58,453 nt of DNA, from contig JACQFQ010000042.1 of NCBI GenBank assembly GCA_016199985.1, forward strand, positions 1 to 58,453. Reading direction: 5' to 3'. The notes below the pieces were generated by a model, which did no database searches, was not told the DNA's origin, and was given only the letters and a program-made list of their open reading frames with translations. Source of the stretch: Verrucomicrobiota bacterium (GTDB lineage: Bacteria; Verrucomicrobiota; Verrucomicrobiia; Limisphaerales; UBA11320). Of this stretch, positions 45,676 through 55,250 are shown in pieces (positions within the stretch are counted from its first letter, which is position 1; the number at the start of each line of letters is the position of its first letter). A program made the translations under genes and the position numbers.

Positions 45676-47190
45676 CTACTTCGCCAGAACCACGCGCCAG
45701 AATTTCATCGGGGCGGAACGCGTCGACAGCAGCACCGAGTGGGGCTGGCCGTCGCCCACGATGCGGGAACCCTGATTCACCCATACGCCCACCGCGCTCA
45801 TCACCTGAACCTGGTACGATTCCCCGAGCTTGGTCGAGAATTCGATCTCGACAGCCCGGAAGGTCCGTGACCGCGCGGCCAGAGAGCTCAGCTTGTCCAA
45901 AGGATTCGTTCCTGAGGCGACCTCCTCCCCATCCGAGAAGCCGTCCCCGTCGGTGTCCTTGCGCAGAGGATCGGTGTGATACACGAACAGTTCCTGGCCA
46001 TCGGACAATCCATCGCCGTCGGAGTCGGGAAGAATCGGGCTGGTTTTCCATTGCATGATTTCGTCGTAGTCCGACAGGCCATCGCCGTCAGTGTCGAGCA
46101 ACGCGGGATCGGTGTGGTATAGATTCACCTCGTCCCCGTCCGTCAGGCCGTCATAGTCGGAATCGGGATTGTTGGCGTCCGTGCTGGAAATAAACTCGCG
46201 CTCGAGGAGATAGCTGAATCGCACCGCGGGATCATTGCCTCGGAAATCGTTCCACCCTTCTATCCGAAAATCGAAAGCGATTTGGTTCTCGCCGAGAAGG
46301 TTGTCGGGGGCGCCGCGTCCCCACATTGTATAAGCGAAAGGCTCCCCCGTAATCCACTTCCACACGCCTTCGGTTTGGGAATCGGTGGCCCCCAGCCAGA
46401 GATTCGTTCGGGGCGCAACGCCTCCACTGACTTGCGAGAGGGCATTCTGCCACTCCTGAAACGAGGTGATCACCGCCAGATGGCCGTTCCGCAATCCCGC
46501 GTCAGCGAGGGCCTCAACCCACGTGAAAGGGCCGTCCACGATCTTATAGGTCGATCCCATCGGGGCCTCGATCGAGTCGATCAGGCCATCTCCATCGGTG
46601 TCGCGATTGAATGGATCCGTCCATGAGCCGCGCTCAAGAATGTAGCCATCCCTCGCCAGCACCCCGCCTGTGATCGGAACATCATTCCAGTATAGGTTAT
46701 TCCCATCGCGGCTGGCGGTCTCATTGCCCCAGATCATCAAATAATTCTCAGGAGCGCCATGGCCGGTTCCCAAAGAATCGTTGCTCGGCTCGCCGGCTCG
46801 CCAATGCGAGTATGACCACTTCTCCCCGGTGACCCACCTCCATGCGCCCTCCGTGCCCTCATCGGTCCCGCCCAGCCAAAGGTTCTTGCCCAGGAGGGCA
46901 TCGCCCAACACCGCCCTCATGTCGCTCCATTCGGTGGCGTTGATGATGGTGGCCAGGTGCCCTGCTCTCTTGATGGCGTCGAGCCGGGCCTGCTCCCATG
47001 AGAAGCTTCCAAGCACAATCTCGTAACGACCGAACCCACGCTCCCAGTCATCGGGAAGACCATCGCCATCGGAGTCGAGGCCAGGAGACGCGCCCATGAG
47101 ATCGGGGCCGGCGAGACCGCACAGCCCCAGAATCGCGGCTGTGAGAAGCGCTGGCCAAAGCGTCGGGAGGACTGAACGCACCGGGTTCAT
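45676..47190 (-). CDS. Secreted double C-type lectin/thrombospondin-3 repeat protein (copy 2)
   Basis: A 504-residue extracellular protein. A signal peptide (WPALLTAAILGLCGLAGP) precedes an acidic Ca-binding loop, DSDGDGLPDDWE. Two C-type-lectin-like domains follow: about 55-190 (SWEQARLDAIKRAGHLATI, LWLGGTDEGTEGAWRWVTGE) and about 215-335 (GHLAVITSFQEWQNAL, LWLGATDSQTEGVWKWITGE). Then four thrombospondin-type-3 Ca-binding repeats of the form DTDGDGLSDYDE (about 340-425) and a terminal YQVQVMS...FWRVVLAK domain. It is a clear paralogue of the neighbour at 47212-48696 (21-bp gap). It probably binds carbohydrate in a calcium-dependent way at the cell surface. Confidence 0.88.
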   Translation of the reverse strand: MNPVRSVLPTLWPALLTAAILGLCGLAGPDLMGASPGLDSDGDGLPDDWERGFGRYEIVLGSFSWEQARLDAIKRAGHLATIINATEWSDMRAVLGDALLGKNLWLGGTDEGTEGAWRWVTGEKWSYSHWRAGEPSNDSLGTGHGAPENYLMIWGNETASRDGNNLYWNDVPITGGVLARDGYILERGSWTDPFNRDTDGDGLIDSIEAPMGSTYKIVDGPFTWVEALADAGLRNGHLAVITSFQEWQNALSQVSGGVAPRTNLWLGATDSQTEGVWKWITGEPFAYTMWGRGAPDNLLGENQIAFDFRIEGWNDFRGNDPAVRFSYLLEREFISSTDANNPDSDYDGLTDGDEVNLYHTDPALLDTDGDGLSDYDEIMQWKTSPILPDSDGDGLSDGQELFVYHTDPLRKDTDGDGFSDGEEVASGTNPLDKLSSLAARSRTFRAVEIEFSTKLGESYQVQVMSAVGVWVNQGSRIVGDGQPHSVLLSTRSAPMKFWRVVLAK

Positions 47191-47211
47191 CTCGGTTTGG
47201 GTCGGCGACCG

Positions 47212-48696
47212 TTAACGGGCGAGCACAACGCGCCAGAATGCCTTGGAGGCGCTCCTCGTTGAGATCAGCCGGCTGAGAGGCGATCCGGTCCCCGCAATCT
47301 TGCTTCCGAAATTAGTCCAAGGCCCTCCCACATCGGTCTGGATCTGGATTTGATACGACTCGTTGAGCTTTGTGTCGAATTCGATCTCCACCGCGGTGTA
47401 AATCCGCGTCGGCGCGCTGGGAATGCTGCTCGCAAGGATGGGGGAAGATCCGTAGCTCACCTCCAACTTGTCCGAATACCCATCGCCGTCGGTGTCGGTC
47501 TTGAGAGGGTCGGTCTGGTAAATGAAAATCTCGTCCGCGTCCGACAGGCCATCGCCGTCCGTGTCGGGCAGCAGGGGATTGGTTCTGAATCGTCGGAGTT
47601 CCTCGAAGTCGGAAAGGCCGTCGTTATCCGTGTCGACTCGCGTCGGGTCGGTGTGGAAAGACTTGACCTCCTCGCCGTCGCGGAGCCCATCGCCGTCGGT
47701 GTCCGGGTTGTTGGGATCGGTGGGGTAGGTGTTCTCGCGCTCCAAAAGGTACCAGTTCGGCGCGCCCCCGGACACATCGGCCCAGGCGCCCGTGCCGGCC
47801 CTCATGATCAGAAAATCCTCGTTGCCGAGGTTGTCGGGTTGACCGCTCTGCCAGTTGGAGTAGGTGAAGGCTTCGCCCGTGACCCATCGCCATTGGCCTT
47901 CCACGGCGGCATCGGTGGCGCCCAGCCAAAGATCTCTTTCCAACAAGGCGACGCCAACGGTGTCCTGAACCTTCTTCCATTCCGCGGCGGAGGTGATCAC
48001 CGCCAGGTGACCGCCGCGCGCCTCGGCGTCCGCCTTTGCCGAAATCCAGTCCAGGCCGAGCCTCACCACTTCGTACGATTTCAGATCGAACGTCTCCTCG
48101 CTGTCGAGCAGACCGTCGCGGTCGGTGTCCGAATCGAACATATCCGTCCAGTAACCGCGCTCGAGCAGGTAGCCATCACGAGCCAGCACACCGCCCGTGG
48201 GAGGAACGTCATTCCAATACAGCTTGTTCCCATCAACGCCGGCGGTCTCATTACCCCAAATGATGAGATAGTTCTCGGGGGCGCCATGGCCGTTGCCCAA
48301 CGAATCGTTGCTGGGTTCGCCCGGCCGCCAGTTGGTGAAGGACCATTTCTCGCCGGTTACCCACCGCCAGTTGCCTTCGGTGCCTTCGTCCGTTCCGCCC
48401 AGCCAGAGGTTCTTGCCCTCCAAAGCCGCCCCAAGCACGCTGCGAACATCCTGCCACTCCAGGTCGTTGATGATCGTCGCGAGATGCCCTCCCCGCAGCT
48501 CGGCGTCGGCCTTGGCCTGCTGCCAGGTGAAGACCCCTTTCACGATCTCATACCGGCCGACGCCTCGCTCCCAATCGTCAGAGAGCCCGTCGTGGTCGGT
48601 GTCGGTGGCCGCCGCCTTCAGTCCAAAAGCTGACATCAGAAAGACGCAGCCAAAGGCCAGGGCGCCCCATCGGAGATTGTTCGGAAATCCATTCAT
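47212..48696 (-). CDS. Secreted double C-type lectin/thrombospondin-3 repeat protein (copy 1)
   Basis: A 494-residue paralogue of the preceding entry with the same order: signal peptide, DTDHDGLSDDWE loop, two C-type-lectin-like domains (LWLGGTDEGTEGNWRWVTGE, then LWLGATDAAVEGQWRWVTGE), thrombospondin-3 repeats (DTDGDGLSDADE, DTDGDGYSDKLE) and a C-terminal YQIQIQTDVGGPWTNFG...FWRVVLAR domain. The first lectin domains of the two copies are nearly identical, while the second ones differ more. This points to tandem duplication followed by change in one binding site. The ATG overlaps the stop of the PEP-CTERM gene as ATGA, so translation is coupled. Confidence 0.88.
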   Translation of the reverse strand: MNGFPNNLRWGALAFGCVFLMSAFGLKAAATDTDHDGLSDDWERGVGRYEIVKGVFTWQQAKADAELRGGHLATIINDLEWQDVRSVLGAALEGKNLWLGGTDEGTEGNWRWVTGEKWSFTNWRPGEPSNDSLGNGHGAPENYLIIWGNETAGVDGNKLYWNDVPPTGGVLARDGYLLERGYWTDMFDSDTDRDGLLDSEETFDLKSYEVVRLGLDWISAKADAEARGGHLAVITSAAEWKKVQDTVGVALLERDLWLGATDAAVEGQWRWVTGEAFTYSNWQSGQPDNLGNEDFLIMRAGTGAWADVSGGAPNWYLLERENTYPTDPNNPDTDGDGLRDGEEVKSFHTDPTRVDTDNDGLSDFEELRRFRTNPLLPDTDGDGLSDADEIFIYQTDPLKTDTDGDGYSDKLEVSYGSSPILASSIPSAPTRIYTAVEIEFDTKLNESYQIQIQTDVGGPWTNFGSKIAGTGSPLSRLISTRSASKAFWRVVLAR

Positions 48697-49406
48697 AGGT
48701 GAGTTGAAGGGTTGGAAAGTTCAGCGGAACGAACGTCGACCGCGATCTGCTTTTTCCGCAAGGACCCGGGACGTCCTACCATCATCCCCAGCAGCCCCAA
48801 GGCGCCCAAGCCAGCCAGGGGCAAGACCGACGGCTCCGGAACGATGTAGAGCCCGAATCCTTCCAGGGCGAAGGCCATATTCGGGGGGATATAGGGCTTG
48901 TTATCCGCGGAGATATTCCCGAGGACAATTGTGGCCAGCCTGGACTTGCCCCTTGGGACATCGGGCATGTCGATGACGTCCTGCCAGCTCGACGCCGGCT
49001 TTCCGCTCAAGGACACGGCGGCCCAGACGCGGAGTTGAATGGTGATTTCGTCGCCTCCCAGAGTGCCCGGAATCTTGAAAGCGTTGTCGCCTTGGATAGC
49101 GCTGAGATTCTCCCGGAAGTGGACGAGGCTCAACGGAACCGCAGACAGCCCCGCCTCCGTGGCGCGGCTAGGCCCTGTCCAGAGCTGCGCCCAGAAGCCG
49201 GTCCCGAGGACCGGGTCGCGTCGCGCGTAGAGCGCACGATTCTCCCCATGCACTTCGTAGGTCGGATCGGAAGGATCGTAGTTGTAGATGGGGACCGCTT
49301 TACCTCCAAAGCGCGCCGTCTGGTACAGCAGAGCCCCCGTGATTCCCTGGGCAAATGAACCTATGTTCAGAGACAGGCCAAACACAACAATCAACGCGAT
49401 TCGCAT
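48693..49406 (-). CDS. PEP-CTERM anchored exported protein
   Basis: A 237-residue protein with a signal peptide (MRIALIVVFGLSLNIGSFAQ). The middle is a beta-rich domain of unknown function (GALLYQTARFGGKAVPIYN). Near residue 187 a sorting signal appears: VPEPSVLPLAGLGALGLLGM, then a basic cluster ending RKK. PEP-CTERM tails are cut by an exosortase and tie proteins to the surface or to exopolysaccharide export. About 18 residues follow the basic cluster here, which is longer than usual. It is the first gene of the lectin cluster, so the lectins are probably made with a surface-anchored partner. No exosortase gene is in the window. Confidence 0.82.
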   Translation of the reverse strand: MRIALIVVFGLSLNIGSFAQGITGALLYQTARFGGKAVPIYNYDPSDPTYEVHGENRALYARRDPVLGTGFWAQLWTGPSRATEAGLSAVPLSLVHFRENLSAIQGDNAFKIPGTLGGDEITIQLRVWAAVSLSGKPASSWQDVIDMPDVPRGKSRLATIVLGNISADNKPYIPPNMAFALEGFGLYIVPEPSVLPLAGLGALGLLGMMVGRPGSLRKKQIAVDVRSAELSNPSTHL

Positions 49407-49629
49407 AAAACGACCTCATCCTCTCGAGAAGGCTCCTCTGCGTGGTCATTGCCCCTATCGCTCGGATGAATGAGCTCCAGGCAGTAGAGAGGGCCGATCG
49501 GAAAAGCAAGAGGATTCGCCGGCAGAAGGTTCTCCGATTCTCCGGAGTGCGCGCAATCCCGGCTCATCCGATGGGTTCCAGCCTGATCTTTTGGCTTGAA
49601 CCTTCGACCGAGTGGAAAAAGGGTCGCGC

Positions 49630-51102
49630 ATGCAACACCCACGGCCTGCGCGAAAAAAACCGGGTTTCGCTTCTGCTGCCCTCATCCTTTCTCTGTGCTC
49701 AGGGCTTGCCTTGCTGACAATCTCCGCCGCGCGCGCGGCCGAGATGTCAGATGAACCACGACCGTTGTTCGTGGAAGGCTACGCCGGCCGGCCCAGCTAT
49801 GCGCCGGGCGAAGAGCTGACGCTCCATGTCTCCTCGAGCGCCGCGACGTTCTCCGTCGAGATCGCGCGCATCGGAGGCAGACGTGAGACGAATTGGTCGT
49901 CGGGGCCCGTCCCGGGACGGGAGCATCCCACGCCCCAGAACGCCTCTTCCCACGGATGTCGCTGGCCCGCCGCCGTGAGCTTGAAGATCCCCACGGACTG
50001 GCGCAGCGGCTACTACCACGTGACCTTTCGCGCCCGCGATGGCGGCGGGAGTTTCATCCATCGCAACACGCGAACCGCGGAAGGAAGCTGTTACTTCGTG
50101 TTGCGCGCCGCCGAGCCGGGAAGGAACTCGAAGATCCTCCTGCAGCTCTCCACTCACACCTATAATGCCTACAACAACTGGGGCGGGTTCAGCCTGTACG
50201 GCTTCAACGGGCGTAGCGGCAACCAGGGACACCGCGTCTCGTTCGAACGTCCTCCGTCCAGTCAGTTCGGCACGTGGGAGCAGCCCTTCGTCGAGTGGGC
50301 GGAACGAAATGGGTTCGTCCTGGACTACGCCGCGAATGGCGATCTCGAGTCGCGCCCGGAGATGCTCAAGTCCTACCGCCTCGTGCTGAGCGTGGGTCAT
50401 GATGAGTATTGGTCGGGACCGATGCGCGACAATCTGGAGCATTTCATCGGGGCGGGCGGCAACGTGGCGTTCTTCAGCGGCAACACCTGCTGCTGGCAGG
50501 TGCGAAACGAGGACGGCGGCCAGGCCCTGACATGCTGGAAGCAGAACGCGCAATCCGACCCTGTCTACGGCGAGCGACAAGGCTACTCCGCTCTGTCCTC
50601 GCTCTGGAGCCATCATCTCGTCAACCGGCCGGAGAATCAGCTGACAGGCGTGGGCTTCCTGTGGGGAGGATATCACAGGAGCCACGGTCAGCTCATGGAC
50701 GGCAGCGGCGCCTTCACCGTTCATCGCCCCGAGCATTGGATCTTCGAAGGAACCGGGCTGAAGCGCGGAGACGCCTTCGGCGGGAAGGACACAATCGTCG
50801 GATACGAATGCGACGGATGCGAGCTGACGTGGAACGAAGGTCTGCCGGTTCCGACCTATCGGGACGGCACACCGAAGTCCTTCACGATTCTCGGCACCGC
50901 CCCGGCTCAATGGCATCCCGACGATTGCCAGTGGTACGACCAATGGGAGAACGGCCGCAAGGGCAACGCGGTTCTGGGGGTCTACACTCGGGGAGGAACG
51001 GTCTTCACTTGCGGCAGCACGGACTGGTCCCATGGGCTGCGAGGCGGCGACGCGGCCGTTGATCGCATCACCCGCAACGTGCTCAAGAGATTGTCGCAAT
51101 GA
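49630..51102 (+). CDS. Secreted N,N-dimethylformamidase-like protein
   Basis: Start ATG 49630 follows AAGGG at a good distance; an upstream ATG at 49612 is less likely. The 490-residue product has a signal peptide (ALILSLCSGLALLTISAARA) and matches the C-terminal domain of the large subunit of N,N-dimethylformamidase: STHTYNAYNNWGGFSLYGFN, RLVLSVGHDEYWSGPMRD, GNVAFFSGNTCCWQVR, and YECDGCEL. This domain is a class-I glutamine-amidotransferase-like fold and is found in many exported proteins with no tested activity. DMF hydrolysis should not be assumed. The stop overlaps the start of the cytochrome peroxidase gene (ATGA), so the two are translated together. Confidence 0.8.
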   Translation: MQHPRPARKKPGFASAALILSLCSGLALLTISAARAAEMSDEPRPLFVEGYAGRPSYAPGEELTLHVSSSAATFSVEIARIGGRRETNWSSGPVPGREHPTPQNASSHGCRWPAAVSLKIPTDWRSGYYHVTFRARDGGGSFIHRNTRTAEGSCYFVLRAAEPGRNSKILLQLSTHTYNAYNNWGGFSLYGFNGRSGNQGHRVSFERPPSSQFGTWEQPFVEWAERNGFVLDYAANGDLESRPEMLKSYRLVLSVGHDEYWSGPMRDNLEHFIGAGGNVAFFSGNTCCWQVRNEDGGQALTCWKQNAQSDPVYGERQGYSALSSLWSHHLVNRPENQLTGVGFLWGGYHRSHGQLMDGSGAFTVHRPEHWIFEGTGLKRGDAFGGKDTIVGYECDGCELTWNEGLPVPTYRDGTPKSFTILGTAPAQWHPDDCQWYDQWENGRKGNAVLGVYTRGGTVFTCGSTDWSHGLRGGDAAVDRITRNVLKRLSQ

Positions 51103-52295
51103 AGCGTGTGCTCGGAGCTCTCGTTATCGGATGGGCTGGCGCCATGATCGCTGGACCAGCCCCGCCGGACCGCGCTGCCAGCGCCGCCTCTCCCCTTGCC
51201 TTCCCTGGCTCGGGCGCGGCCGCGCCACCGGAGATGCGGCTGACCCCGCTGCCTCTACGAGCGCCTGAGCCGCCGGACAATCCTGGAACCGCGGAGAAGA
51301 TTGCGCTGGGTCGCCTTTTGTTTTTCGATCCCATTCTGTCGTCCACTCGCGACGTCTCCTGCGCGACCTGCCACAGCCCGCGATGGGGCTGGGGCGACGC
51401 GCGGCCTGTTCCCATCGGCGTCGGAGGAGCGGGCGTCGGGCCCGCGAGAATGTTTGTGGGTCCCTCTTCGCTGCCCGTGCTCCTTCGCAACACCCCGACG
51501 CTCTTGAATGTTGGATTCAACGGCTTGGTTTCGGGCGCGGAACCGGCGGCCGCCGCGGCGCCGATGTTCTGGGATTCGCGCGCCAGCGGCTTGGAAAGCC
51601 AGGTCGCCATTCCGATCGCGATGGTCGGGGAGATGTCCGGGGCCGGCCACCAGGAGCGTGATCCCATGGCGGAGGCTGTCCGCCGTGTGCAGGACATTCC
51701 CGATTACCGGGAGCGATTCCGAAAGGCGTTCGAGCCGCGCGCCGGGCAGGCAGTGACGCCGGAACATCTCGCGCAGGCCATCGCGGCCTTCGAGCGCTCG
51801 CTGATCACTCCACGCGCGGCCATCGACCGGTTTCTGCAAGGCGACACCATGGCCCTGAGCGCGGAGCAGCAGCGCGGCCTTCGCGTCTTCCAGGACGCCG
51901 GATGCGTCCATTGCCACGGTGGCCCCATGTTCTCCGACTTCAAGACGCATTACGTCGGCGTCCCCGACAGCTCGCCCGGCGGGCAGCGGGCGTTTCGAAC
52001 ACCCACCCTGCGGAATCTTCGATACACAGCCCCCTATATGCACAACGGCAGCCTGCGCACTCTCCGCGAGGTGCTGACTTTCTACGACGGCCTGGCCGAG
52101 GCCGTCACCGAAACGCTCGAAGGCGGCGGCGCGTCGGATCGCCCCCCTCTCGACCCTCTACTGAAAAGCATGCGACTCAGCGATGAGGATTTCCCGGCGT
52201 TGGAATCGTTTTTCGACTCGCTGAGCGACGCCACCTACGACACGTCGGCGCCGTCGACAGTGCCCAGCGGGCTGCCCCTCGAATCCACTCGATAA
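51099..52295 (+). CDS. Di-heme cytochrome c peroxidase (MauG-like)
   Basis: A 398-residue periplasmic protein with a signal peptide and two heme sites, CATCH (about residue 87) and CVHCH (about 268). The spacing and the flanks GRLLFFDPILS and FRTPTLRNLRYTAPYMHNGS are those of the bacterial cytochrome c peroxidase/MauG family. This family either reduces hydrogen peroxide or oxidises a partner protein or small molecule. The Met ligand seen in classical peroxidases is not obvious. It sits between the DMFase-like protein and a heme-binding propeller, with a 4-bp overlap upstream and 22 bp downstream. This suggests a small periplasmic redox unit. Confidence 0.9.
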   Translation: MKRVLGALVIGWAGAMIAGPAPPDRAASAASPLAFPGSGAAAPPEMRLTPLPLRAPEPPDNPGTAEKIALGRLLFFDPILSSTRDVSCATCHSPRWGWGDARPVPIGVGGAGVGPARMFVGPSSLPVLLRNTPTLLNVGFNGLVSGAEPAAAAAPMFWDSRASGLESQVAIPIAMVGEMSGAGHQERDPMAEAVRRVQDIPDYRERFRKAFEPRAGQAVTPEHLAQAIAAFERSLITPRAAIDRFLQGDTMALSAEQQRGLRVFQDAGCVHCHGGPMFSDFKTHYVGVPDSSPGGQRAFRTPTLRNLRYTAPYMHNGSLRTLREVLTFYDGLAEAVTETLEGGGASDRPPLDPLLKSMRLSDEDFPALESFFDSLSDATYDTSAPSTVPSGLPLESTR

Positions 52296-52317
52296 CGCGC
52301 GTTTACCAACCACCCCT

Positions 52318-55107
52318 ATGCCACGCCCCACACTCAAGGGTCCGATCGCCCTCCTCCGAGCCCTGTGCTCCTGCGTCGTCTTCATGGTCGCAGCCACGGG
52401 CGCGCTCCTTGCCCAGCCCATTCCCGCGGTCGTTCCGCAAGGCACGCTCTTCCACGACTTCGACCGGGACGGGATTCAGGAGCGTCTGCTGAGCCGTCCA
52501 GGCACAAACGAAATCCAGAGCTGGGCGGCCGCCAGCCAATCCTGGGTCAAGGCGGACTACGCGCTGCCCGAAGGCGTGACGCTTGTCGACGCGTCGGGCG
52601 CCGACGCAGGGCTCCGGTTCATCGACCTCAACGGCGACGGATACGACGACGTGCTGTTTTCGAACCCGGAGCGCTTTGCGATTTATCTCTGGAGCAAGAA
52701 TGTGCGGCCCGATCTGGGATGGAACCGCGGGTGGTCGCAGTTCATTCGGGCCGGCAAGCGCGCGGGAAAGGCGAGCGAACCGCCTTCGCTGACGGACGCC
52801 CAGGTCAAGATCGATAGGGGCGACCTGGTGGTGACGCGCCCCGCCAGCGCCGGGCGAGCGGCCTCGGTGGAACGGCGATCGTTGAAGGAGCTCATCGCTT
52901 TTGACATGCCGTCCCCCAAATCGCCAACGGAGGCGCTCGCCAGTTTTCGGGTGCGCCCCGGCTTTCGCGTGGAGCTCGTCGCGTGCGAGCCCATCGTGAC
53001 CGACCCTGTTTACTTCGACTGGGACGGCGAAGGTCGCCTCTGGGTGGTCGAGATGCGGGACTATCCGCTGGGTCTCGATGGCAAAGGGAAGCCCGGAGGC
53101 GTTGTGAAAATGCTCGAGGACGCGGACGGCGACGGGCGGTATGAGAAGGCGACAACGTTCCTCGAGGGAATCGCGTTTCCGTCCAGCCTGATGCCCTGGG
53201 GCAAGGGCCTCCTGATCGCCGCGGCCCCCGACATCTTCTACGCGGAGGACACCGATGGAGATGGCCGGGCCGATGTTCGCAAGACGCTCTTCACGGGCTT
53301 CGTCCAGGGCAATCAACAGCATCGCGTCAACGGCTTTGAGTGGGGGCTGGACGGATGGGTTTACGCGGCAAATGGCGATAGCGGCGGGTCGGTGAAATCG
53401 ATCGCCACGGGAAAAACCATTTCCATCAGCGGGCGCGACATCCGGTTCCATCCGAACACCGGCGACATCGAGACCGTGTCCGCGCAAACTCAATTTGGAC
53501 GGCGGCGCGATGACTGGGGCAATTGGTTCGGGAACAACAATCCCACGTGGCTGTGGCATGTGATGCTGCCCGAACACTATCTTCGTCGAAATCCGCGGCT
53601 GGCGGTAAAGCGGGTGTCCCGGGTCCTCGCGAACTACGACAACTCCACCCGCGTCTTTCCCGCCAGCGCTCCCATGATCCGTCCCAACCAGCCTTGGTCG
53701 CTCAATCACGTCACCAGCGGATGCAGCCCGACTCCTTATCGGGACGACGCCTTCGGCCCGGACTTCGCGACCACCGTCTTCGCGAGCGAGCCCGTCCATA
53801 ACGCGATCCACCGCGAGGTGCTGGCGCCCGAGGGGCCGGGATTCGCGAGTCACCGCGCGAAGGGCGAGGAGCAAAGCGAGTTCCTCTCCAGCGACGACAA
53901 TTGGTTTCGGCCCGTCACCACCCACACCGGGCCTGATGGCGCTTTGTATGTGGCCGACATGTACCGCTTCGTGATCGAACATCCCGAATGGATCTCGTCC
54001 GAAATGCAGGCCCGGCTTGATTTGCGCGCGGGCTCAGACAAGGGCCGCATCTACCGGGTGTCGCGCGAGGGCCAACCGCGTCGCGCCCTCCCGAACCTCG
54101 CCCGCAAAACCACGCGCGAGCTCGCTTTGGCGATGGACAGCATGAATGGCTGGCAGCGGGACACGGTTCAACGGTTGCTCGTGGAGCGAGCTGATCCCAA
54201 AGCGGGCGAGTGGCTTCTTCCGTTGTTGAACGCGACTCATGCGCCCCAGGTTCGGCTGCAAGCGCTCGCGACGCTCGGGGGACTTCACGCCTTGACCGCG
54301 CGCGACGCGATCGGCGCTCTCGGCGACCCGCATCCCGCGGTTCGCTGCGAAGCCCTGCGGCAAAGCGAAGCGCTGGCCCCAGGCGGCCAGGAGCTTTTCC
54401 ACGCCGTGGCCAGGCTCGCGTCCGAGGCCGAGGCGTCGGTTCGTTTCCAGGCGGCCTTCTCCCTGGGAGCGTGGCCGTCCGAGGACATCGAGCCCGTGCT
54501 GCGCCAACTCGTCACCAGAGAGGACACCGACGAATGGACGCGAATCGCGGTGATGTCCTCGCTGCGCCCCGATAGCGCGCTGTTCAAACAATTGAAAACC
54601 GACGCTCCCATGCCCAAGGCCGCCGCGGTCCGCGTCGCTTTGACACCCTCGTCGGCGGACCGCGCGCAAGTCATCGCCGGGTATTCATCCGTCGATTCGT
54701 TGAAGGGGGACCCCCAACGCGGACGAGCTCAATTCCAGGCTCTCTGCCAGCCCTGTCACCGTCTGAGGGGCGAGGGCAACGAAGTGGGCCCCGATCTCGG
54801 GATGGTCGGCGCCAAACCAGTCGACTGGCTCCTGGCCGCCGTCCTCGATCCCAATCAGTCTGTGGAAGCGCGCTATCGGGCGTGGCAGATACGGCTTCGG
54901 TCCGGCGAGGATCTCACCGGCCTCATCTCCGCGGAGACAGGCAACAACATCGTCGTGCGCGTAGCGGGCGGCGTGGAGCACGCGGTGCTGCGCGGCGACA
55001 TATCGTCGATGGAGCCCTCGAAGCTTTCCTTGATGCCCACCGGTTTTGAATCGGCGCTGAAGCCCCAGGACATGGCCGATCTGCTGAGGTGGCTGCGAGG
55101 TCCGTGA
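52318..55107 (+). CDS. PVC-type heme-binding propeller dehydrogenase
   Basis: A 929-residue exported protein. The signal peptide (VVFMVAATGALLAQ) is followed by an FG-GAP-like part (FIDLNGDGYDDVLFSN). Then comes a beta-propeller (about 205-575: FRVELVACEPIVTDPVYFDW, LWVVEMRDYPLG, DDNWFRPVTTHTGPDGALYV), HEAT-like repeats and a C-terminal monoheme cytochrome, CQPCHRLRGEGNEVGPDLGM (about residue 810). It shares the propeller-HEAT-cytochrome plan with the C-terminal two thirds of the protein at 38756-43948. The family is presumed to oxidise sugars or alcohols and pass electrons to its own heme. It is the last gene of the redox operon. Confidence 0.9.
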   Translation: MPRPTLKGPIALLRALCSCVVFMVAATGALLAQPIPAVVPQGTLFHDFDRDGIQERLLSRPGTNEIQSWAAASQSWVKADYALPEGVTLVDASGADAGLRFIDLNGDGYDDVLFSNPERFAIYLWSKNVRPDLGWNRGWSQFIRAGKRAGKASEPPSLTDAQVKIDRGDLVVTRPASAGRAASVERRSLKELIAFDMPSPKSPTEALASFRVRPGFRVELVACEPIVTDPVYFDWDGEGRLWVVEMRDYPLGLDGKGKPGGVVKMLEDADGDGRYEKATTFLEGIAFPSSLMPWGKGLLIAAAPDIFYAEDTDGDGRADVRKTLFTGFVQGNQQHRVNGFEWGLDGWVYAANGDSGGSVKSIATGKTISISGRDIRFHPNTGDIETVSAQTQFGRRRDDWGNWFGNNNPTWLWHVMLPEHYLRRNPRLAVKRVSRVLANYDNSTRVFPASAPMIRPNQPWSLNHVTSGCSPTPYRDDAFGPDFATTVFASEPVHNAIHREVLAPEGPGFASHRAKGEEQSEFLSSDDNWFRPVTTHTGPDGALYVADMYRFVIEHPEWISSEMQARLDLRAGSDKGRIYRVSREGQPRRALPNLARKTTRELALAMDSMNGWQRDTVQRLLVERADPKAGEWLLPLLNATHAPQVRLQALATLGGLHALTARDAIGALGDPHPAVRCEALRQSEALAPGGQELFHAVARLASEAEASVRFQAAFSLGAWPSEDIEPVLRQLVTREDTDEWTRIAVMSSLRPDSALFKQLKTDAPMPKAAAVRVALTPSSADRAQVIAGYSSVDSLKGDPQRGRAQFQALCQPCHRLRGEGNEVGPDLGMVGAKPVDWLLAAVLDPNQSVEARYRAWQIRLRSGEDLTGLISAETGNNIVVRVAGGVEHAVLRGDISSMEPSKLSLMPTGFESALKPQDMADLLRWLRGP

Positions 55108-55250
55108 GCCGGGGCGGCGCGCTCCCATCTTTCGGAAGTATTGTTTTGGCTCTCCGAAGGCCTCTGGACTACGATGACCCGACATGTCAGGCCAACCTCT
55201 CTCCCCTGCCCCGCTCTCGGGCCGCCGCCACAAACGGAGCTTCTCCCCCC

